A stretch of DNA of 6,075 bases from Faecalitalea sp. UBA4312 (lineage in GTDB: Bacteria; Bacillota_I; Bacilli_A; Erysipelotrichales; Erysipelotrichaceae): positions 1 through 6,075 of the forward strand of contig DGUK01000045.1 of the NCBI GenBank assembly GCA_002394635.1, written 5' to 3'. Positions 1 through 5,314 of this stretch are shown piece after piece; positions within the stretch are counted from its first letter, which is position 1, and the number at the start of each line of letters is the position of its first letter. A program made the position numbers and the translations under genes. Under the pieces are notes generated by a model. It searched no databases, was not told the DNA's origin, and saw only the letters and a list, made by a program, of their open reading frames with translations.

Positions 1-399
1 CTTATAGGCCTGTGAGAATACGCTGAAGAACATATCTTTACAGGAGGTCTTTCCATTTGAACCCGTAATTCCGATGACCTTACAGGATAATGTTTTCATA
101 TAGGCTTTGGCCAGCCGGGTCAGTGCCTGCTGCGTATCATCTACCAAAATCAAAGAGATCCCATCCGGATAGGGTGTATGGTCTTTCTGCCACAACGAAG
201 CAGCTGCTCCTTTTTTTTGAACATCACGAATAAAACGATGACCGTCCGCACGGGCACCGATAATTGGTATAAATAGATTGCCTTTTTCCACTTTTCTGGA
301 GTCAATGGTAACGCCGCAGATCTTTTGGTAAAGATCCTTACAGCCGACAACTTCTGCCTCCAGATATTGCGCAATCGTCTGAATAGATTTTTGAATCAT
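1..399 (-). CDS. murF: UDP-N-acetylmuramoyl-tripeptide--D-alanyl-D-alanine ligase, N-terminal part
   Basis: Partial gene: 133 codons from the ATG at 399, open at the left edge. MurF adds D-Ala-D-Ala to UDP-MurNAc-tripeptide using ATP, the last cytoplasmic step of peptidoglycan precursor synthesis. The N-terminal substrate-binding domain is visible: IDSRKVEKGNLFIPI (residues 32-46), DGH (52-54) and ILVDDT (84-89). The ATP loop follows as GITGSNGKTSCKD (110-122). The S in GSNGKT, the K-D after the loop and the LFIPI...DGH spacing fit MurF rather than MurE. From memory, Bacillus subtilis MurF reads almost the same through these blocks, but with TTTKD where this protein has TSCKD. The start has GAGG about 9 nt upstream and an extended -10 promoter 24 nt upstream. 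A full MurF is about 450 residues, so roughly 70% lies outside the window. MurE is the only alternative, and is unlikely. Confidence 0.92.
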   Translation of the reverse strand, partial: MIQKSIQTIAQYLEAEVVGCKDLYQKICGVTIDSRKVEKGNLFIPIIGARADGHRFIRDVQKKGAAASLWQKDHTPYPDGISLILVDDTQQALTRLAKAYMKTLSCKVIGITGSNGKTSCKDMFFSVFSQAYK

Positions 400-422
400 A
401 TATATCAACCTCTATCTTGGTT

Positions 423-431
423 ATTATAGCA
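423..431 (-). promoter_or_regulatory. murF extended -10 promoter
   Basis: The minus strand reads TGCTATAAT, a perfect TGn extended -10 with consensus TATAAT at 428-423. No good -35 lies 16-18 bp upstream, as expected for this promoter class. The predicted start is near 416. That gives a leader of about 17 nt containing GAGG and then the murF ATG at 399. Inferred from sequence only. Confidence 0.75.
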
Positions 432-489
432 TATTTGATATAGCTTTTTTGATTTAAAACCAGCAAATGTTCATTTTCCAAATCTCGCC

Positions 490-610
490 CTATTTTGTGG
501 TCTTTTTTCCTTATTTTTTAAGCTTTTACCCCATTTTTATCATCATCATCCCTAATTTCACCCAATTTTTCCTGTTTTCACATATTTTTCCATAATTTTC
601 ACATATTTAA
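490..610. other. T-tract-rich, probably curved DNA between divergent promoters
   Basis: This gene-free stretch is strongly pyrimidine-rich on the plus strand, with about 6 G in the 120 bases 481-600. It has runs of 3-6 T centred near 494, 505, 516, 525, 536, 557, 568, 576, 587, 597 and 607. The spacing averages about 10 bp, with one position skipped at 541-550 where CATCATCATC sits. T-tracts repeated at the helical period are the classical signature of intrinsically bent DNA. The part nearest the hit -10 box may also act as an A/T-rich UP element. No coding potential was seen on either strand. Confidence 0.5.
575..608. repeat. 13-bp direct repeat, 21-bp period, upstream of hit promoter
   Basis: TTTTCACATATTT occurs exactly at 575-587 and 596-608. 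A looser copy with the same TTTCAC core lies at 556-561, so TTTCAC starts at 556, 576 and 597, spaced 20 and 21 bp, about two helical turns. This places the motifs on one face of the DNA just upstream of the hit -10 box. They may be regulator sites, or simply part of the phased T-tracts. Confidence 0.5.
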
Positions 611-621
611 CGTCGCTGTGT

Positions 622-634
622 GTGATATACTCAC
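622..634 (+). promoter_or_regulatory. hit extended -10 promoter inside a GTGA/TCAC dyad
   Basis: TGATATACT at 623-631 is an extended -10 (TGn plus TATACT, 5 of 6 to consensus). No convincing -35 sits 17 bp upstream. The predicted start is near 638, giving a 5' leader of about 139 nt. The -10 is flanked by GTGA (622-625) and TCAC (631-634), an inverted repeat that could be an operator half-site pair. The TCAC half is also the core of the upstream repeats. Confidence 0.55.
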
Positions 635-639
635 TATAA

Positions 640-660
640 GCAAGGAATAGAAGACCTTGC
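640..660 (+). other. leader hairpin 1 (hit 5' region)
   Basis: GCAAGG (640-645) can pair with CCTTGC (655-660) around a 9-nt loop. It starts almost at the predicted transcription start. Its 3' arm plus the next bases (TGCCTG, 658-663) is also complementary to CAGGCA at 725-730 in the terminator-like hairpin, so two exclusive folds are possible. Confidence 0.45.
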
Positions 661-661
661 C

Positions 662-694
662 TGTATGGATATTCCAATAATTGGTATTCATACA
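662..694 (+). other. leader hairpin 2, 33-nt interrupted dyad
   Basis: TGTATGGATA (662-671) pairs with TATTCATACA (685-694) over ten base pairs including one G-U. After a two-T bulge, CCAA (674-677) pairs with TTGG (681-684) around a TAA loop. Read as DNA it is also an imperfect palindrome that could bind a regulator downstream of the start site. It is too regular to look accidental in the short leader. Confidence 0.55.
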
Positions 695-717
695 ATTTTC
701 TATCCCCTTAATTTTTT

Positions 718-750
718 GGAAAACCAGGCACCCCCTTAGCCTGGTTTTCC
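718..750 (+). terminator. terminator-like hairpin in the hit leader
   Basis: GGAAAACCAGGC (718-729) and GCCTGGTTTTCC (739-750) form a perfect 12-bp stem around the 9-nt loop ACCCCCTTA. The GC-rich top followed by TTTT is the form of an intrinsic terminator, although the T-run is short and partly inside the stem. It ends 15 nt before the hit ribosome binding site and no promoter is seen between them. Transcription into hit must therefore read through it, suggesting attenuation, or the upstream RNA is a separate short transcript. Confidence 0.6.
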
Positions 751-764
751 TATATCATCAGCAC

Positions 765-771
765 AAGGAGG
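765..771 (+). promoter_or_regulatory. strong ribosome binding site deciding the hit start
   Basis: AAGGAGG, a near-perfect Shine-Dalgarno sequence, sits 5 nt before the ATG at 777. It fixes the start and excludes the upstream TTG at 681. CCCCTTA occurs twice upstream (704-710 and 732-738), and GACCT (653-657) is complementary to AGGTC at 769-773, so partial masking of this site is possible. Confidence 0.85.
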
Positions 772-776
772 TCCAT

Positions 777-1166
777 ATGTGTATTTTCTGCGATATTGCC
801 AACGGTAAAATCGGCAGCCATTCCATTTATGAGGATGATTCTGTACTCGTTTTCTTTGATGTAAATCCCACTTCTTACGGACATTGTCTGGTTGTCCCGA
901 AAGAGCATTGTCAATCCTTTCTGGATTGTCCGGAAGAAATCCGGAATCACGTGTTTGAAGTAGCACAAAAGACAGCCCGTCAGCTTGAAGAAAAGCTGCA
1001 TTGTGACGGCATCAATTTATTATCCAACATGCATGAAGCGGCTGGACAAAGCGTTGAACACTTCCATGTCCATCTGATTCCCCGTTATAAAAACGATCAG
1101 GAAATCATTCGTTTTCATCCTATCGATGCCGTTAATTTTGAAAAATTAAAGGAAACACTAAAATAA
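777..1166 (+). CDS. hit: HIT-family nucleotide-binding hydrolase
   Basis: This gene encodes 129 residues, the normal size for a stand-alone bacterial HIT/HINT protein. The histidine-triad motif HFHVHLIP spans residues 95-102, with H97 as the expected nucleophile and GQS (90-92) just before it in the phosphate-binding region. CIFC at the N terminus (C2, C5), with H44 and H95, matches the zinc site seen in many family members. The family hydrolyses nucleoside 5'-phosphoramidates and related adenylated compounds in the cytosol; the physiological substrate here is unknown. The ATG at 777 is chosen because AAGGAGG lies 5 nt upstream (765-771) and because MCIFC is the usual family start. A longer in-frame reading from TTG 681 would run through the leader hairpins. 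The gene is transcribed alone, divergent from murF and convergent with the recG operon. Confidence 0.95.
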   Translation: MCIFCDIANGKIGSHSIYEDDSVLVFFDVNPTSYGHCLVVPKEHCQSFLDCPEEIRNHVFEVAQKTARQLEEKLHCDGINLLSNMHEAAGQSVEHFHVHLIPRYKNDQEIIRFHPIDAVNFEKLKETLK

Positions 1167-1189
1167 GAACCCATGAGGTTCTTATTTTA
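1159..1189. terminator. bidirectional terminator between hit and the recG operon
   Basis: A perfect 13-bp stem (1159-1171 with 1177-1189) closes a 5-nt CATGA loop. The GC-richer top (GAACC/GGTTC) is flanked by A-rich and T-rich arms, so both strands end in a T-run after the stem. It serves the two converging units. Both stop codons, TAA at 1164-1166 (plus) and TAA at 1184-1182 (minus), lie in the stem, exactly opposite each other. Confidence 0.9.
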
Positions 1190-1976
1190 TTTCTATCGGT
1201 TCGATTACATATCGTAAACCATATACTCTGGATACATAATGATCGTACAAAGAATCATTGATCTCATCATTGGTGACACTCGCAACTTCTCCATATATAT
1301 CCTGCAGGACAATATCTTTGCTGGTGTTGATCCCCGGCACAAAGACGGAATAATAGAACGTATACGTGTTCCCGCGACTTGAATAGGTTAGCTTCTGGAT
1401 GGAGAGAATACGATCGCTGATGCCCGAGCGGTTGGATTTCAAAAAAGCTCTGTATACGGTTTCCTGTTCTTCCAGCTCCGGATGCGCATCCACACGCTGG
1501 ATCTTATAATCAAAGATCTCGGTCGCATGATTTACGACATATTGCTCCGATTCCTCATATACATTATCCAGATACTCCGGTTCAATTTCCTGAACCGACT
1601 TGTATTGATCCGGAAGTCCACTGACTTCAATATCCACTTCCACATTGACTGGTTGAAAATTGTATTGTTCGGCAATCGATTCATCATAATCAGCCGTTAC
1701 GTGGACAATATCCCCATTGGACAGTCCTTCGTTGGGTTCTACTTCATAACGGATGCTCTCCATAAATGATTCTGTTCTCTGGTTGATGTTCTGCGAAGAA
1801 TTATAGATCGACAACGTTGCTTTGCCGCTTTCTCCGGAATATTCATATTGGGCACCACTCATACAGTCGACTTCTATTTTTCTAAGAAAAGCGCCATACG
1901 CAATTCCGATCAAGATGGTTATCATCAAAGTCAGGCTGATAAAGTAGGTGGCTTTTGGTTTATATGTATTATTCAT
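1182..1976 (-). CDS. membrane-anchored protein of unknown function
   Basis: This gene encodes 264 residues. Residues 11-30 form one hydrophobic helix (YFISLTLMITILIGIAYGAF), preceded by a short lysine-containing tail. This suggests a cytoplasmic N terminus and a large exported C-terminal part. No lipobox is evident. Residues 45-121 carry a pattern (YSGESGKATL, then GLSNGDIV, then VEVSGLP-like EVSGLP) that I recall from Firmicutes zinc-ribbon/membrane proteins of unknown role; there is no zinc ribbon here. The rest (about 125-264) is acidic and then beta-rich, and I do not recognise it. It starts 9 nt after the recG stop with only a weak upstream purine stretch, so translation probably depends on ribosomes leaving recG. 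It is the last gene of the unit and ends in the shared terminator. A function in the envelope is inference from topology only. Confidence 0.85.
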   Translation of the reverse strand: MNNTYKPKATYFISLTLMITILIGIAYGAFLRKIEVDCMSGAQYEYSGESGKATLSIYNSSQNINQRTESFMESIRYEVEPNEGLSNGDIVHVTADYDESIAEQYNFQPVNVEVDIEVSGLPDQYKSVQEIEPEYLDNVYEESEQYVVNHATEIFDYKIQRVDAHPELEEQETVYRAFLKSNRSGISDRILSIQKLTYSSRGNTYTFYYSVFVPGINTSKDIVLQDIYGEVASVTNDEINDSLYDHYVSRVYGLRYVIEPIEIK

Positions 1977-1985
1977 AAGCTTATT

Positions 1986-3968
1986 TTAATCAAAATATTG
2001 TGCTTTTTCCACGGCATCTTTTATAAATGCCAACATTTGTTCATCTGTGCCTCGTTTCAAGATTTCCGAAGCATCTTTGACACAGACTTCCATCATCGCT
2101 TTATCCTTTTCCATATCGCCGAGCACAAAGCTTGGAAGACCGCTTTGCCGGAAGCCGAGGATATCTCCGGGACCCCGCAGCATCAGATCATAATCGGTGA
2201 CGGTAAAGCCATCAAGCAATTCTTCCATTTTCTGCAGCCGTTCTATGGCTTTTGGATCCTTGGATCCACTTAATAAATAACAGATGCCCTGTACATTCCC
2301 ACGGGCTACACGTCCCCGCAGCTGATGCAGGGTGCTCAAGCCAAACCGATGTGCATCATAAATGACCATGACCGTAGCATTTTTAATATCGATGCCTACT
2401 TCAATGACCGTTGTAGACACTAAGATATCCAGTTCCTTTTTATGAAACTGCATCATGATCTCTTCTTTTTGTTCACTGCTCATGCGGCCATGTAAAAGGC
2501 CAATGGACACTCGGTCCTTTAATGTCGTTTTCATCCCTTCATAAATAGAGGTCACACTTTTCATCGGCATTTCTTCGTTTTCATCGATTGCCGGACAAAC
2601 CACATAGCATTGTCTTCCTTGTTCAATATAGTGCAGTACATCTTTTAAGACCGGTTTCATTGAGGTCGTCTGCACATAGATGGTTTTTACCGGCTGGCGG
2701 CCCGGGGGCATGGTATGGATATTGGAAAGATCCATATTCCCATAGAGAAAATGTGCATACGTTCTCGGTATAGGGGTGGCTGACATCATCAGAAAGTCCA
2801 CATTGCGGCCCTTTTCCAATAAAGCCCGCCTCTGACGTACACCGAAGCGCTGCTGCTCATCGGTAACCACCAGTCCTAGCTTCTGAAACGAAACAGAATC
2901 CTGGAACAATGCGTGCGTCCCCACAAAGATGGCATCGGTCTGCTGTTCCATCTTTTGATGGATCTCTTCTTTTTCTTTGGCAGATAAAGCCGACACATAT
3001 AAAATCACCGGCAAGCCCAGCTGTCTCATATTATCATAGTGCTGACGAGCCAGAATCTCCGTTGGTGCCAGAAATGCTGACTGCCAGCCAGAAAGATGAC
3101 ACGCATACAATGCAGTAAAAGCGACCATGGATTTCCCGCAGCCGACATCGCCCTGGACCAGACGGAACATGATCTTCTCGCTTTTCATATCCGTAAGCAC
3201 ATCCTGGCACGCCTGCTCCTGATCCCGGGTCAAGGCATACGGAAAAGCACCCATCCATTGTTCCAACCTTTTCTGATCCCAGCTTTTGGCTTCTTTTTTT
3301 ATTTCGCTGTCCTTGTTCTGCGTTGCCTGCATCACACATTGAAAACAAAGAAATTCTTCATATTTCAACGTACGCAAAGCCGCCTGCAGATGTTTTGGAC
3401 CCGGCGGATTGTGTACCCATTGTAAAGCTGTCTGTCCATCCAGCAGCTTATATGCCTTTCGGTATCTTTCAGGAACGACATCCGCTAAAATCTCTGTATG
3501 TTCCAGTGCTTTTCCCATGATCGTACGCATTTCACTTTGTTTCAGACCTTGGGTCACTGTATACACCGGATGCATACCGACCTGTGACTGCAGGGGATGA
3601 AAATTATAATTGTTGGCAGTTACCTTCTGGTTTCCCTGATACGTACCAAAAATCGTTATGTTCTTACCAAAAGGAAACTGATTGGCCCATGGTCGGTTAA
3701 ACAAGGTGATTTCCAGTTCCTCATTCCAGGTGACGACCTTGAATTTTGTCATCGAACGCTTTTTTCCGAAACGAACCACCCGGGCAGGCGAACAGATCAC
3801 CCCTTCAAAACACACGGTCTGTCCTTTTTCCCATTGTTCAAAGGGAACCGCTTCAACCGTTTCATAACGGAACGGATATGTCTTTAACAGCGATTCCACA
3901 CTGTGGATCCCCATTTTTTCAAGCAGCTCGATCCGTCTGGGTGTCAATTTTATTTCTTTCAGCTCCAT
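1986..3968 (-). CDS. recG: ATP-dependent DNA helicase RecG
   Basis: This gene encodes 660 residues, slightly shorter than the usual 680-690. RecG binds stalled replication forks and Holliday-type junctions and drives fork reversal and branch migration. The N-terminal wedge (OB-fold) domain covers about residues 50-150. Helicase motifs follow: GDVGCGKS (Walker A, 273-280), APTEILA (301-307), DEQQRFGV (370-377), SATPIPRT (396-403), VSTTVIEVGIDI (517-528), QLRGRVARG (549-557), and the translocation motif region RGPGDILGFRQSG (598-610). Three motifs depart from the usual forms GDVGSGKT, DEQHRFGV and GRVGRG. The ATG at 3968 is chosen because GGAGGA lies 6 nt before it, inside the last codons of the upstream peptidase gene. 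The TTG two codons earlier is too close to that site. The gap to the peptidase stop is 2 nt, so the genes are coupled. No frameshift is seen. Confidence 0.97.
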   Translation of the reverse strand: MELKEIKLTPRRIELLEKMGIHSVESLLKTYPFRYETVEAVPFEQWEKGQTVCFEGVICSPARVVRFGKKRSMTKFKVVTWNEELEITLFNRPWANQFPFGKNITIFGTYQGNQKVTANNYNFHPLQSQVGMHPVYTVTQGLKQSEMRTIMGKALEHTEILADVVPERYRKAYKLLDGQTALQWVHNPPGPKHLQAALRTLKYEEFLCFQCVMQATQNKDSEIKKEAKSWDQKRLEQWMGAFPYALTRDQEQACQDVLTDMKSEKIMFRLVQGDVGCGKSMVAFTALYACHLSGWQSAFLAPTEILARQHYDNMRQLGLPVILYVSALSAKEKEEIHQKMEQQTDAIFVGTHALFQDSVSFQKLGLVVTDEQQRFGVRQRRALLEKGRNVDFLMMSATPIPRTYAHFLYGNMDLSNIHTMPPGRQPVKTIYVQTTSMKPVLKDVLHYIEQGRQCYVVCPAIDENEEMPMKSVTSIYEGMKTTLKDRVSIGLLHGRMSSEQKEEIMMQFHKKELDILVSTTVIEVGIDIKNATVMVIYDAHRFGLSTLHQLRGRVARGNVQGICYLLSGSKDPKAIERLQKMEELLDGFTVTDYDLMLRGPGDILGFRQSGLPSFVLGDMEKDKAMMEVCVKDASEILKRGTDEQMLAFIKDAVEKAQYFD

Positions 3969-3970
3969 AA

Positions 3971-4690
3971 TCAATCCTCCAGCCAGACACCATAAGAATC
4001 TGCACTATGACCAAAACGAAGATCATGTTGGTATATAATGCCTTGGCATAAACGATCCAAAACCTTTCTGTCCTTTGTATCCAGTTCGGTAAACTGACCA
4101 AGACAGATAGATTCCACACCATCCAGGATCCCCATGCTTTTCAATTGCGCAAAAAATGTCCGAATACGATATTCATCGCCTGAATAGCTTTCAAGATACA
4201 ATCGTTTCCCTTTAAGATCCGGAAAATACGGTGTTCCCGCCAGCTTCAATAGGCAGCGTATATTACCACCTAGCCCACTTCCTATAAATAAAGAATCCGA
4301 TATTCCTTTTAAATGCGCTTCGATCAGATCTGTGTGCGTATTTCCGCAAATCTGAAACAAAGCACAGCGACGCAAAGGCGCCAAAACATTTAAAACGCAT
4401 GTCAGATCACTATATCCATAAAAGAAAGAGGTGCTCCTTCGATAGGCATCCAGATCCAGATATGGGATGGTTTCATTGGCCAGATCACCACCGGAAACAT
4501 CAAAGATATGATCGATGTTCTCATAGATCCATGTATTAAACACCGAAGCTCTTTGTTCCGGCGTACTTTCTGTATATAAATAAGGCGATACCAAAACCAC
4601 CATGCCCAGAGACTTCAGCCATTGATACAACGGCTGTATCTTCTGTCGTGAACACGGGTTCGATAGACCCAATAATCCAATCGTTTTCAT
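3971..4690 (-). CDS. compact S66-family peptidase (LD-carboxypeptidase/MccF type)
   Basis: This gene encodes 239 residues. S66 peptidases remove the terminal D-Ala from murein tetrapeptides during cell-wall recycling (LdcA) or inactivate microcin C-type peptide nucleotides (MccF). Family blocks in order: IGLLGLSNP (4-12), IFDVSGGDLANETIPYLD (62-79), YGYSDLT (91-97), GSGLGGNIRCLLKLAGTPYFPD (137-158), LYLES (164-168), and FGHS (226-229). The expected triad is present: Ser94, Glu167 and His228. Typical members are about 300 or more residues; this one is short mainly between Ser and Glu. There is no signal peptide, so it should be cytosolic, which suits LdcA-like recycling. The ATG at 4690 is preferred over that at 4699 because MKTIGLLG is the usual family start and the -10 box overlaps 4699. 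It is the first gene of the operon with recG, ending 2 nt before it. LdcA-like and MccF-like roles cannot be separated here. Confidence 0.85.
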   Translation of the reverse strand: MKTIGLLGLSNPCSRQKIQPLYQWLKSLGMVVLVSPYLYTESTPEQRASVFNTWIYENIDHIFDVSGGDLANETIPYLDLDAYRRSTSFFYGYSDLTCVLNVLAPLRRCALFQICGNTHTDLIEAHLKGISDSLFIGSGLGGNIRCLLKLAGTPYFPDLKGKRLYLESYSGDEYRIRTFFAQLKSMGILDGVESICLGQFTELDTKDRKVLDRLCQGIIYQHDLRFGHSADSYGVWLED

Positions 4691-4697
4691 AATCCTC

Positions 4698-4706
4698 ATT
4701 ATAACA
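4698..4706 (-). promoter_or_regulatory. extended -10 promoter for the peptidase-recG operon
   Basis: The minus strand reads TGTTATAAT, a perfect TGn extended -10 with TATAAT at 4703-4698. The predicted +1 falls at 4691-4690, on or beside the A of the peptidase ATG, so the mRNA would be leaderless or nearly so. The -35 position would fall in the preceding terminator stem and shows no TTGACA. GAGG (4697-4694) is only 3 nt from the ATG, too close for a normal ribosome binding site. Confidence 0.6.
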
Positions 4707-4709
4707 TAG

Positions 4710-4730
4710 AAAAAACCGACATCGTCGGTT
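4710..4730 (-). terminator. intrinsic terminator of the histidine phosphatase pair
   Basis: On the minus strand AACCGAC (4730-4724) and GTCGGTT (4720-4714) form a 7-bp stem around a 3-nt GAT loop. A run of six T (4715-4710, two of them in the stem) follows. The stem begins with the last base of the upstream stop codon TGA (4732-4730). Confidence 0.88.
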
Positions 4731-5314
4731 CACTTCTTTCGATAAGAAATATCCGGCAGAGCCGCAAGATGAAACTGACCCTGCTCATAATCGATGAGCG
4801 TAACGGAACAGTTCGGCACGATTTCGTTCGGTTTATTTCGTTTGGCCCACAAATCCGGAACGCACCGCTGGATAAAACGGCAGATCACCGCACCATGACT
4901 AACGACCAGTACATTGCCATCAACGGCATGGCGAGCCAATCCATGCAGGAACCGGTCACAGGCTTCATCGCGTGTCTCCCCACCACAAAAATCATAGCCG
5001 ATCCAGTCTACATCGGCTGATGGCCGTGTATCCGGATAATAGTCTCCTTCTTTTTGGCCAAAGTAAACTTCACGAAGATCTTTATCCCATTCCATAGGAA
5101 TATTCCGGTCTCCCACTATACAAGCCAAGGTATCAATAGCCCGTTCACTGGTCGAGCTGACAGCTTTAACAAAAGGAATCGCATACAGACCTTCATATAG
5201 CTCTTTAGCCTGCAGGATACCGTTCTCTGTAAGGGTGGAATCGCACCATCCTTGATATAATCGTTTGATATTAAACAAGGTTTCACCATGTCGAACAACA
5301 TAAAATCGGGTCAT
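4730..5314 (-). CDS. histidine phosphatase (phosphoglycerate mutase-like), copy 1
   Basis: This gene encodes 194 residues, normal for a small single-domain member of the histidine phosphatase superfamily. The fold transfers phosphate through a phosphohistidine. The catalytic set is present: RHGET (8-12, nucleophile H9), R58 in SSTSERAIDT, acid E82 in LREVYFG, and H140 in VVSHGAV. It lacks the length and insertions expected of glycolytic phosphoglycerate mutase (about 230-250 residues), so a broad or specialised phosphatase is more likely; the substrate is unknown. It is the second of two tandem paralogues. Its ATG overlaps the TGA of the first by 4 nt (ATGA), with GGAGG 4 nt upstream (5323-5319), so translation is coupled. 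A terminator begins at its stop codon. Confidence 0.93.
   Translation of the reverse strand: MTRFYVVRHGETLFNIKRLYQGWCDSTLTENGILQAKELYEGLYAIPFVKAVSSTSERAIDTLACIVGDRNIPMEWDKDLREVYFGQKEGDYYPDTRPSADVDWIGYDFCGGETRDEACDRFLHGLARHAVDGNVLVVSHGAVICRFIQRCVPDLWAKRNKPNEIVPNCSVTLIDYEQGQFHLAALPDISYRKK

Noticed and set aside
150..374. 74-residue minus-strand reading frame
   Set aside because: It is a shifted-frame shadow of murF, whose true frame gives a clear MurF sequence.
1..399. MurE instead of MurF
   Set aside because: GSNGKT followed by KD, and the LFIPI...DGH and ILVDDT blocks, match MurF; MurE normally has GTNGKT.
541..550. CATCATCATC microsatellite
   Set aside because: Only about three units, too short to suggest phase variation, and not placed between promoter elements.
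556..602. TTTCAC repeats as a CRISPR array
   Set aside because: The repeats are too short, the period is only 20-21 bp, and there are no unique spacers or cas genes. Regulatory or curvature explanations fit better.
681..776. In-frame N-terminal extension of the HIT protein from a TTG at 681
   Set aside because: It would run through two leader hairpins, has no ribosome binding site and adds 32 residues unlike the family. The ATG at 777 has AAGGAGG and gives the usual MCIFC start.
1482..2273. Plus-strand reading frames across the membrane protein and recG
   Set aside because: They are antisense to well-supported genes, have no ribosome binding sites and show no family resemblance.
2588..3970. 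Several plus- and minus-strand frames of 60-110 residues inside recG
   Set aside because: All are shadows in other frames of the intact recG, with low-complexity or implausible protein composition.
3969..3974. TTG at 3974 as the recG start
   Set aside because: It lies 0-1 nt from the GGAGGA ribosome binding site and overlaps the peptidase stop. The ATG at 3968 has correct spacing.
4691..4733. ATG at 4699 or longer starts for the S66 peptidase
   Set aside because: The ATG at 4699 overlaps the TATAAT box and has no ribosome binding site. Family proteins start near MKTIG.
4769..5020. 83-residue plus-strand reading frame opposite the first histidine phosphatase
   Set aside because: It is antisense to a gene with a full catalytic set and has no promoter or ribosome binding site.
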